34,013 nt of DNA from NCBI GenBank assembly GCA_040396955.1, contig JBBAWX010000028.1:1-34013 (forward strand). Direction: 5' to 3'. Of the stretch, positions 22,402-29,430 are shown in pieces (the first letter of the stretch is position 1; every line of letters begins with the position of its first letter). The stretch comes from UBA965 sp040396955 (GTDB taxonomy: Bacteria; Chloroflexota; Chloroflexia; Chloroflexales; Roseiflexaceae). A model generated the notes under the pieces. It saw only the letters and a program-made list of their open reading frames with translations. It was not told the DNA's origin and made no database searches. The translations under genes and the position numbers were made by a program.

Positions 22402-22575
22402 ATGCCCAAACGAACGTGGCAACCAAAGCGTATTCCGCGCCGCCGTAAACACGGCTTTATGGAGCGCATGAAGACCAAAGACGGGCGCAACGTGTTGAAG
22501 CGTCGCCGACTCAGTGGTCGCTGGCGATTGACCGTAAGCAACGAACGTCGTGCCGTACAGCGCACCAGCCGCTAA
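22402..22575 (+). CDS. rpmH: 50S ribosomal protein L34, with C-terminal extension
   Basis: 57 residues (MPKRTWQPKRIPRRRKHGF...), with AAGGGA 8 bases before the ATG. The core KHGFMERMKTKDGRNVLKRR is the L34 signature, and the very basic composition fits a protein that is buried in 23S rRNA of the large subunit. Typical L34 is 44-47 residues. Here about ten extra residues follow the usual end (after the SGRWRLTV region, NERRAVQRTSR). It is the first gene of the widely conserved rpmH-rnpA-yidC-khpB block, which supports the call, and is followed after 25 bases by rnpA. Confidence 0.95.
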   Translation: MPKRTWQPKRIPRRRKHGFMERMKTKDGRNVLKRRRLSGRWRLTVSNERRAVQRTSR

Positions 22576-22600
22576 TCACGTGTAGAGAGCGGGCCGCCCT

Positions 22601-22972
22601 ATGAAACGGCAGTACCGCTTGCGCCGTCCAGCCCACTTCCAACGTGTCCGGAGCAGTGGGGTATACTATGACGGTGCAAGCATATCGTTGGGGGTCGCGC
22701 CCGCTCGGCAACGCACGACTCGATGTGGCATTGTCGTTGCCAAGCGCATCGGTGGTGCGGTTGTCCGCAACCGCATCAAGCGGCGGATACGTGAAGTGCT
22801 TCGTGCCCACTACGACCATATGCATCCGCACTATGATGTTGTTTGTATTGCTCGCTCTGCAGAGCTCGCAACCCTCGCATATCCGCGGCTTCTTCAACTG
22901 GTGGCCAACTTGTTGCGGCGCGCCGGTGTTTTGGTAAACCCCGATGCAGCGCCCAATTCATTAAAAGGGTGA
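22601..22972 (+). CDS. rnpA: Ribonuclease P protein component
   Basis: 123 residues. It assists the RNase P RNA in removing 5' leaders from tRNA precursors. The N-terminus MKRQYRLRRPAHFQRVRSSG is typical. The RNR box RNRIKRRIRE (56-65), which contacts the P RNA, is intact, preceded by GIVVAKRIGGAVV. The usual length is about 110-130. The gene lies between rpmH (25 bases upstream) and yidC (5 bases downstream), the standard bacterial order. A longer frame overlapping its 3' half is only the upstream extension of yidC. Confidence 0.96.
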   Translation: MKRQYRLRRPAHFQRVRSSGVYYDGASISLGVAPARQRTTRCGIVVAKRIGGAVVRNRIKRRIREVLRAHYDHMHPHYDVVCIARSAELATLAYPRLLQLVANLLRRAGVLVNPDAAPNSLKG

Positions 22973-22977
22973 ACTTC

Positions 22978-23877
22978 ATGGCGCTGTGGACATCTCTGGT
23001 CTCATTCCTCGAAACCGTCCTGCTTACGTTCTATGCGTGGACTGGCAACGCCGGCATCGCAGTGATTGTTTTTACCGTGATTGCGCGCATTTTCTTGCTT
23101 CCACTGACGGTTCGACAATTGCAGTCAAGCCGCAAAATCCAAGCACTCCAACCGGCCCTACAAGAACTCCAACGCAAACACGGCAAGGATCCGCAAAAAC
23201 TCCAACAAGAGACGATGCGGCTCTACCGAGAAAACAACGCAAACCCGGTATCCGGGTGTTTGCCGATTTTCATTCAGTTGCCACTCTTTTTGGGCATCTA
23301 CCAGGCGGTCTTCCATTTGACCAGCGTCTCGCCCACCGAGCATGCTGCCGCCAATATGCTCAACGTGCTCCAGTCAGCCAACATGTTGACCGGGATATCG
23401 GCGGATGCACTCAATCAACCACCGTTGTCGGGCGGTTTTTTGTGGTTGACAGATCTCGGTCAAACCGACCCGCTGTACATTTTGCCGGTGCTCTCCGTCG
23501 TCTTTCAGTTGCTTGTGCAGCTGATGTCGACGCCACGTGTGCAAGATCCCCAACAAAAAGCCATGACACAAACATTGTTGTTCATGCCACTCATTTTCGG
23601 GTATATTGGCTTCACGTTTCCATCTGGGGCGGTATTGTACTGGGTGGTTGGGAGCATTCTTTCGGTCATCCAACAATACGTGATTTCAGGGTGGGGGTCA
23701 TTGGCCAACTACCTGAAGTTCTTGCCCACCGACGCCGGCTTTTTCCCACCCCCAGTCGTTGTGGGAGTCAGTGAGCATGAGGCAGCTGCGAGCCACGCGG
23801 AGCCCAGCAAGCATGTTGATTTTTGGGATGTCTTGAAGCCACTCACCGACAAAGACCAAGACAAGCCCGCCACCTAA
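22978..23877 (+). CDS. yidC: Membrane protein insertase YidC/Oxa1
   Basis: 299 residues from the ATG at 22978, with AAAGGGTGA just upstream. An in-frame start 45 codons earlier would overlap rnpA and adds a non-membrane sequence, so it is rejected. Gram-positive-like short YidC without a large periplasmic domain. The first helix carries the conserved hydrophilic-groove arginine (R37 in VIARIFLLPL). A cytoplasmic loop with charged helices follows (QLQSSRKIQALQPALQELQR to LYRENNANP), then the second core helix GCLPIFIQLPLFLGIYQAV and three further hydrophobic segments. It inserts and folds inner-membrane proteins, alone or with Sec. The tail is hydrophilic (EHEAAASHAEPSKHVDFW). It is co-transcribed with rnpA and khpB. 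Confidence 0.96.
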   Translation: MALWTSLVSFLETVLLTFYAWTGNAGIAVIVFTVIARIFLLPLTVRQLQSSRKIQALQPALQELQRKHGKDPQKLQQETMRLYRENNANPVSGCLPIFIQLPLFLGIYQAVFHLTSVSPTEHAAANMLNVLQSANMLTGISADALNQPPLSGGFLWLTDLGQTDPLYILPVLSVVFQLLVQLMSTPRVQDPQQKAMTQTLLFMPLIFGYIGFTFPSGAVLYWVVGSILSVIQQYVISGWGSLANYLKFLPTDAGFFPPPVVVGVSEHEAAASHAEPSKHVDFWDVLKPLTDKDQDKPAT

Positions 23878-23925
23878 GCAGTTACTGTCGTACCACGTGC
23901 CGTCGACACGTGCAGGGAGATGCCC

Positions 23926-24606
23926 ATGAAGAAGCAGAAGCCCTCCATTGAAATTAGTGCCCATACCGTAGCCGAAGCCGTCGATTTGGCACTTGCACAA
24001 CTCGGCCGTGATCGTGATGAAGTTGCCATTGAGATTCTCATTCAGGGCAACGACGACGAAGAGGCGCTCGTGCGGGTCACGGTGGTCGATGACGATGCAC
24101 CTGCCGAAATGAGCGAGGATGAGCTGGTCAAGCATGCTCGCAACATCCTAGAAGAGCTCCTCGAACGTATGGATATTGAGGGATTTGTTTCCGCAGTGCG
24201 CACTTCCGCACCAGCCCAAGATGGTGGTGTCGAAGAGACCATCACTCTGCACGTGGAAGGGGCTGACGAAGAAGCCATGGGCTTGCTCATTGGTCGCCGT
24301 GGCGACACGTTGCGCTCATTGCAATTCATGGTCAACCTCATCGCCGGTCGTAGTAGTCGACGCTGGCCACAAATCGTGGTGGATGTGGGCAACTACCGCC
24401 AACGTCGCCAAGAGATGCTCGAGAGCATGGCTCGCCGTATGGCTGAGCGAGTGCGCCAAACCGGCCGCCCACATCCGTTTGAGCCCATGTCTGGTGCCGA
24501 TCGACGCTCCATTCACTTGGCCCTCCGTGATGACCCGACCGTCTATACCGAGAGTGAAGGCGAAGGTGAGCGCCGCAAGATTGTGATTCATCCGGCCAAG
24601 AAGTAA
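23926..24606 (+). CDS. khpB: RNA-binding protein KhpB (Jag)
   Basis: 226 residues from the second ATG at 23926, because GGGAG at 23914-23918 is correctly spaced for it and touches the first ATG at 23920. Three domains of the family are in order: a Jag-N domain (about 1-52, IEISAHTVAEAVDLALAQLG), a KH domain (about 66-155) with the GxxG loop GRRG (123-126) in LLIGRRGDTLRSLQ, and an R3H domain (about 156-222) with RRSIH (193-197). The protein binds RNA, and in Firmicutes it works with KhpA in cell-division and cell-wall-related post-transcriptional control. Its place directly after yidC is conserved in many bacteria. An acidic linker (DDDAPAEMSEDE) separates Jag-N from KH. Confidence 0.95.
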   Translation: MKKQKPSIEISAHTVAEAVDLALAQLGRDRDEVAIEILIQGNDDEEALVRVTVVDDDAPAEMSEDELVKHARNILEELLERMDIEGFVSAVRTSAPAQDGGVEETITLHVEGADEEAMGLLIGRRGDTLRSLQFMVNLIAGRSSRRWPQIVVDVGNYRQRRQEMLESMARRMAERVRQTGRPHPFEPMSGADRRSIHLALRDDPTVYTESEGEGERRKIVIHPAKK

Positions 24607-24637
24607 CCGTTTCGATGTCAATCTGGCGACATCAACT

Positions 24638-24664
24638 GCGGTCAGTGGCGTAGCTACTGACCGC
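24638..24664. terminator. Strong hairpin without T-tract after khpB
   Basis: A 9-bp perfect stem (GCGGTCAGT at 24638-24646 with 24656-24664) and a 9-base loop. A smaller inverted repeat (GATGTC/GACATC, 24614-24633) precedes it. No T-run follows, so this may be a weak or non-canonical terminator, an RNA-stabilising end, or a leader structure of the kinase gene. Confidence 0.4.
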
Positions 24665-24679
24665 CTACGTATCTATTAC

Positions 24680-24688
24680 GGGGGGGGG
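24680..24688 (+). repeat. G9 homopolymer in the ribosome-binding region of the PfkB gene
   Basis: Nine consecutive G residues end 8 bases before the ATG at 24697 and occupy the Shine-Dalgarno position. Such tracts can vary in length by slippage. Confidence 0.7.
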
Positions 24689-24696
24689 ATTCCACC

Positions 24697-25533
24697 ATGC
24701 ACCCACATTACCTGATGCTCGGGCACATTACCAGCGATGTATTGGCCGATGGTTCCACCATCCCGGGCGGCACTTCGTTGTATGCGGCTCGCACCGCCCA
24801 ACGCCTTGGCATGGCAACCGCCATTGTTTCGGCACAGGCCACCTTACCTGCTGATTGGCCGAGCGAGGTGCCAGTGGCATTTGCACCCCATAGTCAAGCC
24901 CCGATTTTCGAAAACCGCTATACCCCGCAGGGGCGGGTGCAGTTTTTGCATGGTGATGCCCTGCCACTTACTATTGCCGACGTGCCCAACGCCTGGCGGA
25001 GCCCGGCAGTCGTCCATCTTGGACCGATTTTGGCGGAGACTCCCATCGAGCTCGTCGACGCCTTCCCCGATGCCATCATTGGCATGACCCCGCAAGGGAT
25101 GATGCGCCGCTGGCAACAGCCATTCCCGTGCCGCATCGCCTATCAGCCCTTCAACCCACCAATCGCCTTTTTGCGCCGCCTCAACCTGCTCGTCATGAGC
25201 ATCGAAGATGTGCACGGTGATGTGAGTGTTGCCGAGGGATACGCCGAGCACTGCCGGTTTGTGGCGCTCACCTATGGCGCCCGTGGGGCCGATTTGTACG
25301 TGGACGGCGTCAAACACCACGTGGCCGCCTACCCAGCCGTTGAGCGCGACCCCACCGGTGCCGGTGATGTTTTTGCGGCCGCCTTGATGATCCGCTACCA
25401 AGAGAGCCACGACCCCATTGAGGCCGGCTATTTTGCCGCAGTGGTGGCCGCCGCAAGTGTGGAGGGTCTGGGGATTTCCGCCATCCCAGATCGTGAGACC
25501 ATCGAAAGTCGCCTGCAACAACATCTTGGGTAA
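24697..25533 (+). CDS. PfkB-family carbohydrate kinase
   Basis: 278 residues, at the short end for the ribokinase/PfkB family. The N-terminal glycine pair is in IPGGTSLYAARTAQRLG (23-38), where the sugar usually binds. The C-terminal PfkB signature DPTGAGDVFAAAL holds the anion-hole glycines and the catalytic base D224. The middle is shorter than in ribokinases, with little room for a lid, so the substrate (a sugar, nucleoside or inositol) cannot be named. It phosphorylates a hydroxyl of its substrate with ATP in the cytoplasm. It sits 91 bases behind khpB and may be read with the rpmH operon or from its own signals. The ribosome-binding region is a G9 tract. A hairpin at 25563-25600 follows. 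Confidence 0.85.
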   Translation: MHPHYLMLGHITSDVLADGSTIPGGTSLYAARTAQRLGMATAIVSAQATLPADWPSEVPVAFAPHSQAPIFENRYTPQGRVQFLHGDALPLTIADVPNAWRSPAVVHLGPILAETPIELVDAFPDAIIGMTPQGMMRRWQQPFPCRIAYQPFNPPIAFLRRLNLLVMSIEDVHGDVSVAEGYAEHCRFVALTYGARGADLYVDGVKHHVAAYPAVERDPTGAGDVFAAALMIRYQESHDPIEAGYFAAVVAAASVEGLGISAIPDRETIESRLQQHLG

Positions 25534-25562
25534 CAACGTCTAATTCATACATAAAACATTAA

Positions 25563-25600
25563 TGACACCGTGCAATCTCATGTGAGGTTGTACGGTGTCA
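25563..25600. terminator. Hairpin after the PfkB gene
   Basis: A 17-bp stem with two G-U pairs (arms 25563-25579 and 25584-25600, outer part TGACACCGT/ACGGTGTCA) and a 4-base loop, 29 bases after the stop. There is no T-run, so termination is likely but not canonical. Confidence 0.5.
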
Positions 25601-25849
25601 CAATAACCACATCATACGTTACTGTGAATCTCACGTTGATCGTTGCACATGCACGGTAATCGCACAAACACATCGTATTTGGCACGCCTTACGATATTAA
25701 TTCAACGGTTACACTAGTAGTCATGTAACAGCCAACATGGATGCCAGACCATTAACAATCGCATCACTGGTGCCTATGATGCTACTCGAAACATTTCTGT
25801 TCAGGCTCATCTTTTAGCATATTGTTACATCAATTGCCCCAAATACAGG

Positions 25850-25855
25850 TATAAT
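25850..25855 (+). promoter_or_regulatory. Putative -10 of the acyltransferase gene
   Basis: The sequence AGGTATAATCC carries a consensus TATAAT. TTACAT at 25825-25830 is a possible -35 with a 19-base spacer. It lies 113 bases before the ATG at 25969. Confidence 0.4.
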
Positions 25856-25968
25856 CCAAATGACACCCTGAGTTCCAAAATACAACTAGATTCTTATTGT
25901 TCTGATTCTGAAGACGTAGTGCTTAGTCATCAACCCTACAGATTGAATCAGCAGCACAGGTCAGCATC

Positions 25969-28686
25969 ATGCGTCGCATAGTTCTTGTCGTTGTCACATA
26001 CATCTGCATCTTCGGCATATATCTTACATATACTCAACACAATCCCTTACCATCTCGTATACCTATTCTCGACCAAAATGCATATACAACTTTTTTTAAT
26101 AATGTCGAGCAAAACGACCAAATTGCCTATCGTTGGCTGATGCAGTCACTGCAGGTAGGCATACCATCTATTTCCACGTCATACCGAGTTGTACAGATGG
26201 TTGGTACCACTTTCAATGACATCAACACCGTGACATTCAGCATTTCAGCGGGCAAGCCAGTGTCAATATCTGTTCAAGGGCGTGGATTTCGCACCTATCA
26301 TGTGTTACTCCACGACAACACAGCGAATGCGCTGTTGCGTTCAAATCCAGAGTTATTGATCACTCCAAGTAATGCACAAATTATAGACAACCGTACGATT
26401 AGTTTGGCAATTCATTCACTCGTCGTAACCGCAATTCAAACCACACCTACCCTGCCATTATGGGTCATACTGACAGTACTTGGGATGCTAGGCATGGTCG
26501 CTATATATGCCAAATTTTTTAGCTCTCAAATTGAGCATGCCTTCTGGTTGATTGTTGCCATTACCATCTACACCTTGGGGGTACTACAAATTATTAGTGT
26601 CATCATAGCAGTCAGTGTCATGGGTACCATGCTCGTATTCTATGCAGTGTATCGCTATATGTCGCCGGCATATTTTCAACTAACGCAGAGCCAACCGGAG
26701 GTTCCTCACTCGCCGTATCGACGTGATATTGATGGGTTACGTGCTCTAGCAGTTATGGCAGTGGTCATCTATCATGCGTTTCCTGATGCACTACCAGGAG
26801 GATTCATCGGTGTTGACATTTTTTTTGTTATTTCGGGGTATCTCATCACGCGCATCATCATCGCAGAAGTATACACACAGCACTTCAGTATTCGCAATTT
26901 CTATGTCAGGCGGGTTCGCCGTATCTTCCCTGCACTCATAACAGTGCTGATTTTCACCACAATCATAAGCACCTTCCTCCTATATCAATCTGAATACTTG
27001 GCACTCGGCACACAAATTATGGCAGGTGCAGGATTTGTATCAAACATTATTTTGTATCAGGATGTCGATTATTTCGGTGAAGCAGCCATCAATCAGCCAC
27101 TACTACATTTATGGTCGCTTGGTGTCGAAGAGCAGTTCTACATTGTGTGGCCAATTGCACTCTGGTTTGCGACCAAGCAACCTCGACTACTCGTCCCAAC
27201 TATTATTGTCTTGTTCACATCATCGTTTTTTATCAACATCTACACCATCACAAACGATCTTCCTGCTGCGTTCTATCTGTTACCGTCACGCTTCTGGCAA
27301 CTTAGTGCAGGGGGTCTGATGGCAATTCATGCAATCTTCAGCACACCTTCCACAGACGCAAACGTCCGTCGTCAGGCTCTCATCGCACCTGCAATTGGCA
27401 TATTTCTGTACATCTATGGCATTTTCACTTTAGATGAGTCAATGGCATTTCCTGGCTGGTATGCGATTATCCCCACAGTCAGTGGCATATTACTGGTTCT
27501 CCCGCATGCAAGCAACTGGATATCCCAACGCCTGCTAGGGCACCCTCTCAGTGTTTGGTTTGGTAAAATCAGCTTTCCCCTCTATCTCTGGCATTGGCCA
27601 TTGCTGGCATTTGGATTCATGACGTTCGACATCGGATTTACGACGCCTTTAAAAATAGCAGTTATCGGACTAAGTATCGGGCTCGCCGCTATCACATACG
27701 CATATATTGAGCACCCAGTGCGTTTTTCACATACCACGATGGTAAAAACATGGACACTAGCCATCATGATGTTGGGAGTGGGAGCCATCGGATGGGCGGT
27801 GCAAAACCAATATATTATCTCGTATATGCCAGAATTTACCATGCCGCGCGCATCACAGATTATCCAACGACAAGATTGTCGTAATCTTTTTTTTCTACAA
27901 ACAGCGTACACACTCGATGATTGCACGATACGTACTGGTCCTACAGAACAAAGTGAATACATTATTGTTGGTGATAGCCATGCATTCATCTTGGCCAGTG
28001 GAATGATTGCATCATCGCCCAATCAAGTGGTGCTCTATGCAAATATGGGGTGTTTGCCACTTATCGGTATTAATAGACCGTCAATGAATTGCAAGAAAAC
28101 TGATGAACTGCCAAACGTTTTTCAGTATCTTCGCGAACATCCTACCGTCCACAAACACCGATACATCATCATCGCGGGGAGATTTGCCTACATAGAACCA
28201 CGAAGTCTCAATCACAACGTTGTCATAAACGAACCTCTCTCCATGAATGGCCTAAGTACCGCAGAAACAATAACTCATCCCGAAAAAATCATCGAAACTG
28301 GTCTGCGCAACAATCTCACTATGCTCTCTGACCTACCCAACACTACTATCGTCATTTTCCACCAAATTCCTGAACTTCAATTTTCGCCGAAGAATTGCGC
28401 TCGACTATCGTTGCTCACTCAATCTGATGCATTACAAACGCTAGATGGCATATGCCAAACCCCTTCTACTGCAGTATTACAACATTTTTCCCGATATCGA
28501 TATGCAGTACAAAAAGTCCTCGTCGACTATCCGCATGTGAAAGAATTCAACACAGATTCCGTCTTCTGTGACGATACAACCTGTTTTTCTAGTATTAACA
28601 ACAGTTTGGCGTACTTTGATCATAATCATCTCAATTTAGAGGGAGCAAAACACGTTGCCCAATTATTGATGCGTACATTCCCCTAA
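25969..28686 (+). CDS. Membrane O-acyltransferase (family 3) with C-terminal SGNH domain and N-terminal extension
   Basis: 905 residues, longer than the usual 600-700 for OatA/OafB-type proteins because of an unusual N-terminal part. Residues 1-240 have a signal-like helix (4-20), a soluble stretch of about 140 residues, then helices at about 162-180 and 191-228. The acyltransferase-3 domain starts at YRRDIDGLRALAVMAVVIYH (R258, H269), with GGFIGVDIFFVISGYLI and HLWSLGVEEQFYIVWP as in the family, and has about ten membrane helices. The C-terminal SGNH domain has GDSH (nucleophile S670) and DHNHLN (D884, H887). These enzymes move acyl groups across the membrane and attach them to cell-wall or surface polysaccharides. 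Codon use is AT-rich, unlike its neighbours, which suggests horizontal transfer. There is no clear ribosome-binding site besides a CAGGTCAG near the ATG. Confidence 0.92.
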   Translation: MRRIVLVVVTYICIFGIYLTYTQHNPLPSRIPILDQNAYTTFFNNVEQNDQIAYRWLMQSLQVGIPSISTSYRVVQMVGTTFNDINTVTFSISAGKPVSISVQGRGFRTYHVLLHDNTANALLRSNPELLITPSNAQIIDNRTISLAIHSLVVTAIQTTPTLPLWVILTVLGMLGMVAIYAKFFSSQIEHAFWLIVAITIYTLGVLQIISVIIAVSVMGTMLVFYAVYRYMSPAYFQLTQSQPEVPHSPYRRDIDGLRALAVMAVVIYHAFPDALPGGFIGVDIFFVISGYLITRIIIAEVYTQHFSIRNFYVRRVRRIFPALITVLIFTTIISTFLLYQSEYLALGTQIMAGAGFVSNIILYQDVDYFGEAAINQPLLHLWSLGVEEQFYIVWPIALWFATKQPRLLVPTIIVLFTSSFFINIYTITNDLPAAFYLLPSRFWQLSAGGLMAIHAIFSTPSTDANVRRQALIAPAIGIFLYIYGIFTLDESMAFPGWYAIIPTVSGILLVLPHASNWISQRLLGHPLSVWFGKISFPLYLWHWPLLAFGFMTFDIGFTTPLKIAVIGLSIGLAAITYAYIEHPVRFSHTTMVKTWTLAIMMLGVGAIGWAVQNQYIISYMPEFTMPRASQIIQRQDCRNLFFLQTAYTLDDCTIRTGPTEQSEYIIVGDSHAFILASGMIASSPNQVVLYANMGCLPLIGINRPSMNCKKTDELPNVFQYLREHPTVHKHRYIIIAGRFAYIEPRSLNHNVVINEPLSMNGLSTAETITHPEKIIETGLRNNLTMLSDLPNTTIVIFHQIPELQFSPKNCARLSLLTQSDALQTLDGICQTPSTAVLQHFSRYRYAVQKVLVDYPHVKEFNTDSVFCDDTTCFSSINNSLAYFDHNHLNLEGAKHVAQLLMRTFP

Positions 28687-28709
28687 ACATCTTTCTGTGA
28701 TACCAAAAA

Positions 28710-28739
28710 TTGATTTATCCGAGAGAACTATGCTATAAT
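28710..28739 (+). promoter_or_regulatory. Promoter of smpB
   Basis: TTGATT (28710-28715), 18-base spacer, and TATAAT (28734-28739) with an extended -10 TG at 28731-28732. The leader to the ATG at 28814 is about 68 bases. Confidence 0.65.
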
Positions 28740-28813
28740 CATCCTCCGTGCATGTTTGGTCTTCACACGGCACCGAGCATGTATACAATAAGTCATCTTT
28801 TGAGAATAAATAT

Positions 28814-29290
28814 ATGACATCACGCACACAACAATCTGGCAAAACAATTGCCGACAACCGCAATGCGTTCCATGAATACTTCATCGAACAACGCTATACC
28901 GCAGGCATTGCACTCACCGGCAGTGAGGTCAAATCCATTCGAGCTGGTCGTTGCCAGCTCCGGGGGAGCTATGCCCGCATCGAAGATGGCGAAGCGTGGC
29001 TCTACGAAGCTCATATCAGTACCTACGAACAATCGGGCATTCATTTCAACCACAATCCGACGCGCAAACGCAAGTTGTTGCTTCGTCGCAAAGAAATCAA
29101 CGAAATCTTTGGCAAAATCATGCGCCAAGGATATACGTTTGTACCGTTGCGCATCTATTTCGACAATCAATACGTCAAGGTCGAAGTCGGCATCGCCAAG
29201 GGCAAAAAACAACACGACAAACGTCACGCCATTGCCGAACGCGATGTCAAACGTGACATTGACCGCGAATTGAAGCTCCGGAACCGCTAA
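28814..29290 (+). CDS. smpB: SsrA-binding protein SmpB
   Basis: 158 residues from the ATG at 28814, the standard size. A GTG start at 28748 would add 22 residues with no homology and sits at the predicted transcription start. SmpB binds tmRNA and guides it into stalled ribosomes in trans-translation. Family features: IADNRNAFHEYFIEQRYTAG, the sequence LTGSEVKSIRAGRCQLRGSY, the core PTRKRKLLLRRKEI, and the basic C-terminal tail with GKKQHDKRHAIAERDVKRDI that enters the mRNA channel. Only a weak GAGAA precedes the start. It has its own promoter. No ssrA gene was recognised next to it. Confidence 0.96.
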   Translation: MTSRTQQSGKTIADNRNAFHEYFIEQRYTAGIALTGSEVKSIRAGRCQLRGSYARIEDGEAWLYEAHISTYEQSGIHFNHNPTRKRKLLLRRKEINEIFGKIMRQGYTFVPLRIYFDNQYVKVEVGIAKGKKQHDKRHAIAERDVKRDIDRELKLRNR

Positions 29291-29339
29291 CAGCATACGA
29301 AGCCATCTCGTTGCATTGAAGTTACGTAAAAAAATTCTC

Positions 29340-29348
29340 TGGTATAAT
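29340..29348 (+). promoter_or_regulatory. Extended -10 promoter of the fucosidase-like gene
   Basis: TGGTATAAT at 29340-29348, identical to the GAPDH extended -10, lies 82 bases before the ATG at 29431. The -35 region is not convincing. Confidence 0.5.
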
Positions 29349-29430
29349 TGTAAAGACATTGTGCATGACGTGCATAATCAATCATGACATCACATGCACA
29401 TATCAGCTGTAGCAATTGGACGTGCCTGAG

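Larger units (their letters stand above)
25534..25968. other. AT-rich intergenic region (435 bases) without a supported gene
   Basis: Composition turns markedly AT-rich here and stays so through the next gene. The region holds the hairpin at 25563-25600 and a TATAAT at 25850-25855 (weak TTACAT -35 at 25825), probably the promoter of the acyltransferase gene with a leader of about 107 bases. No open frame with a ribosome-binding site, transfer RNA or transposase remnant was recognised. Confidence 0.6.

Noticed and set aside
22843..22977. N-terminal extension of yidC into rnpA
   Set aside because: The extra 45 residues are cysteine/arginine-rich, overlap rnpA and lack a ribosome-binding site; the ATG at 22978 has a good one.
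29291..29430. tmRNA gene (ssrA) next to smpB
   Set aside because: The region after smpB is too short and lacks a tRNA-like end; only a promoter for the next gene was recognised.
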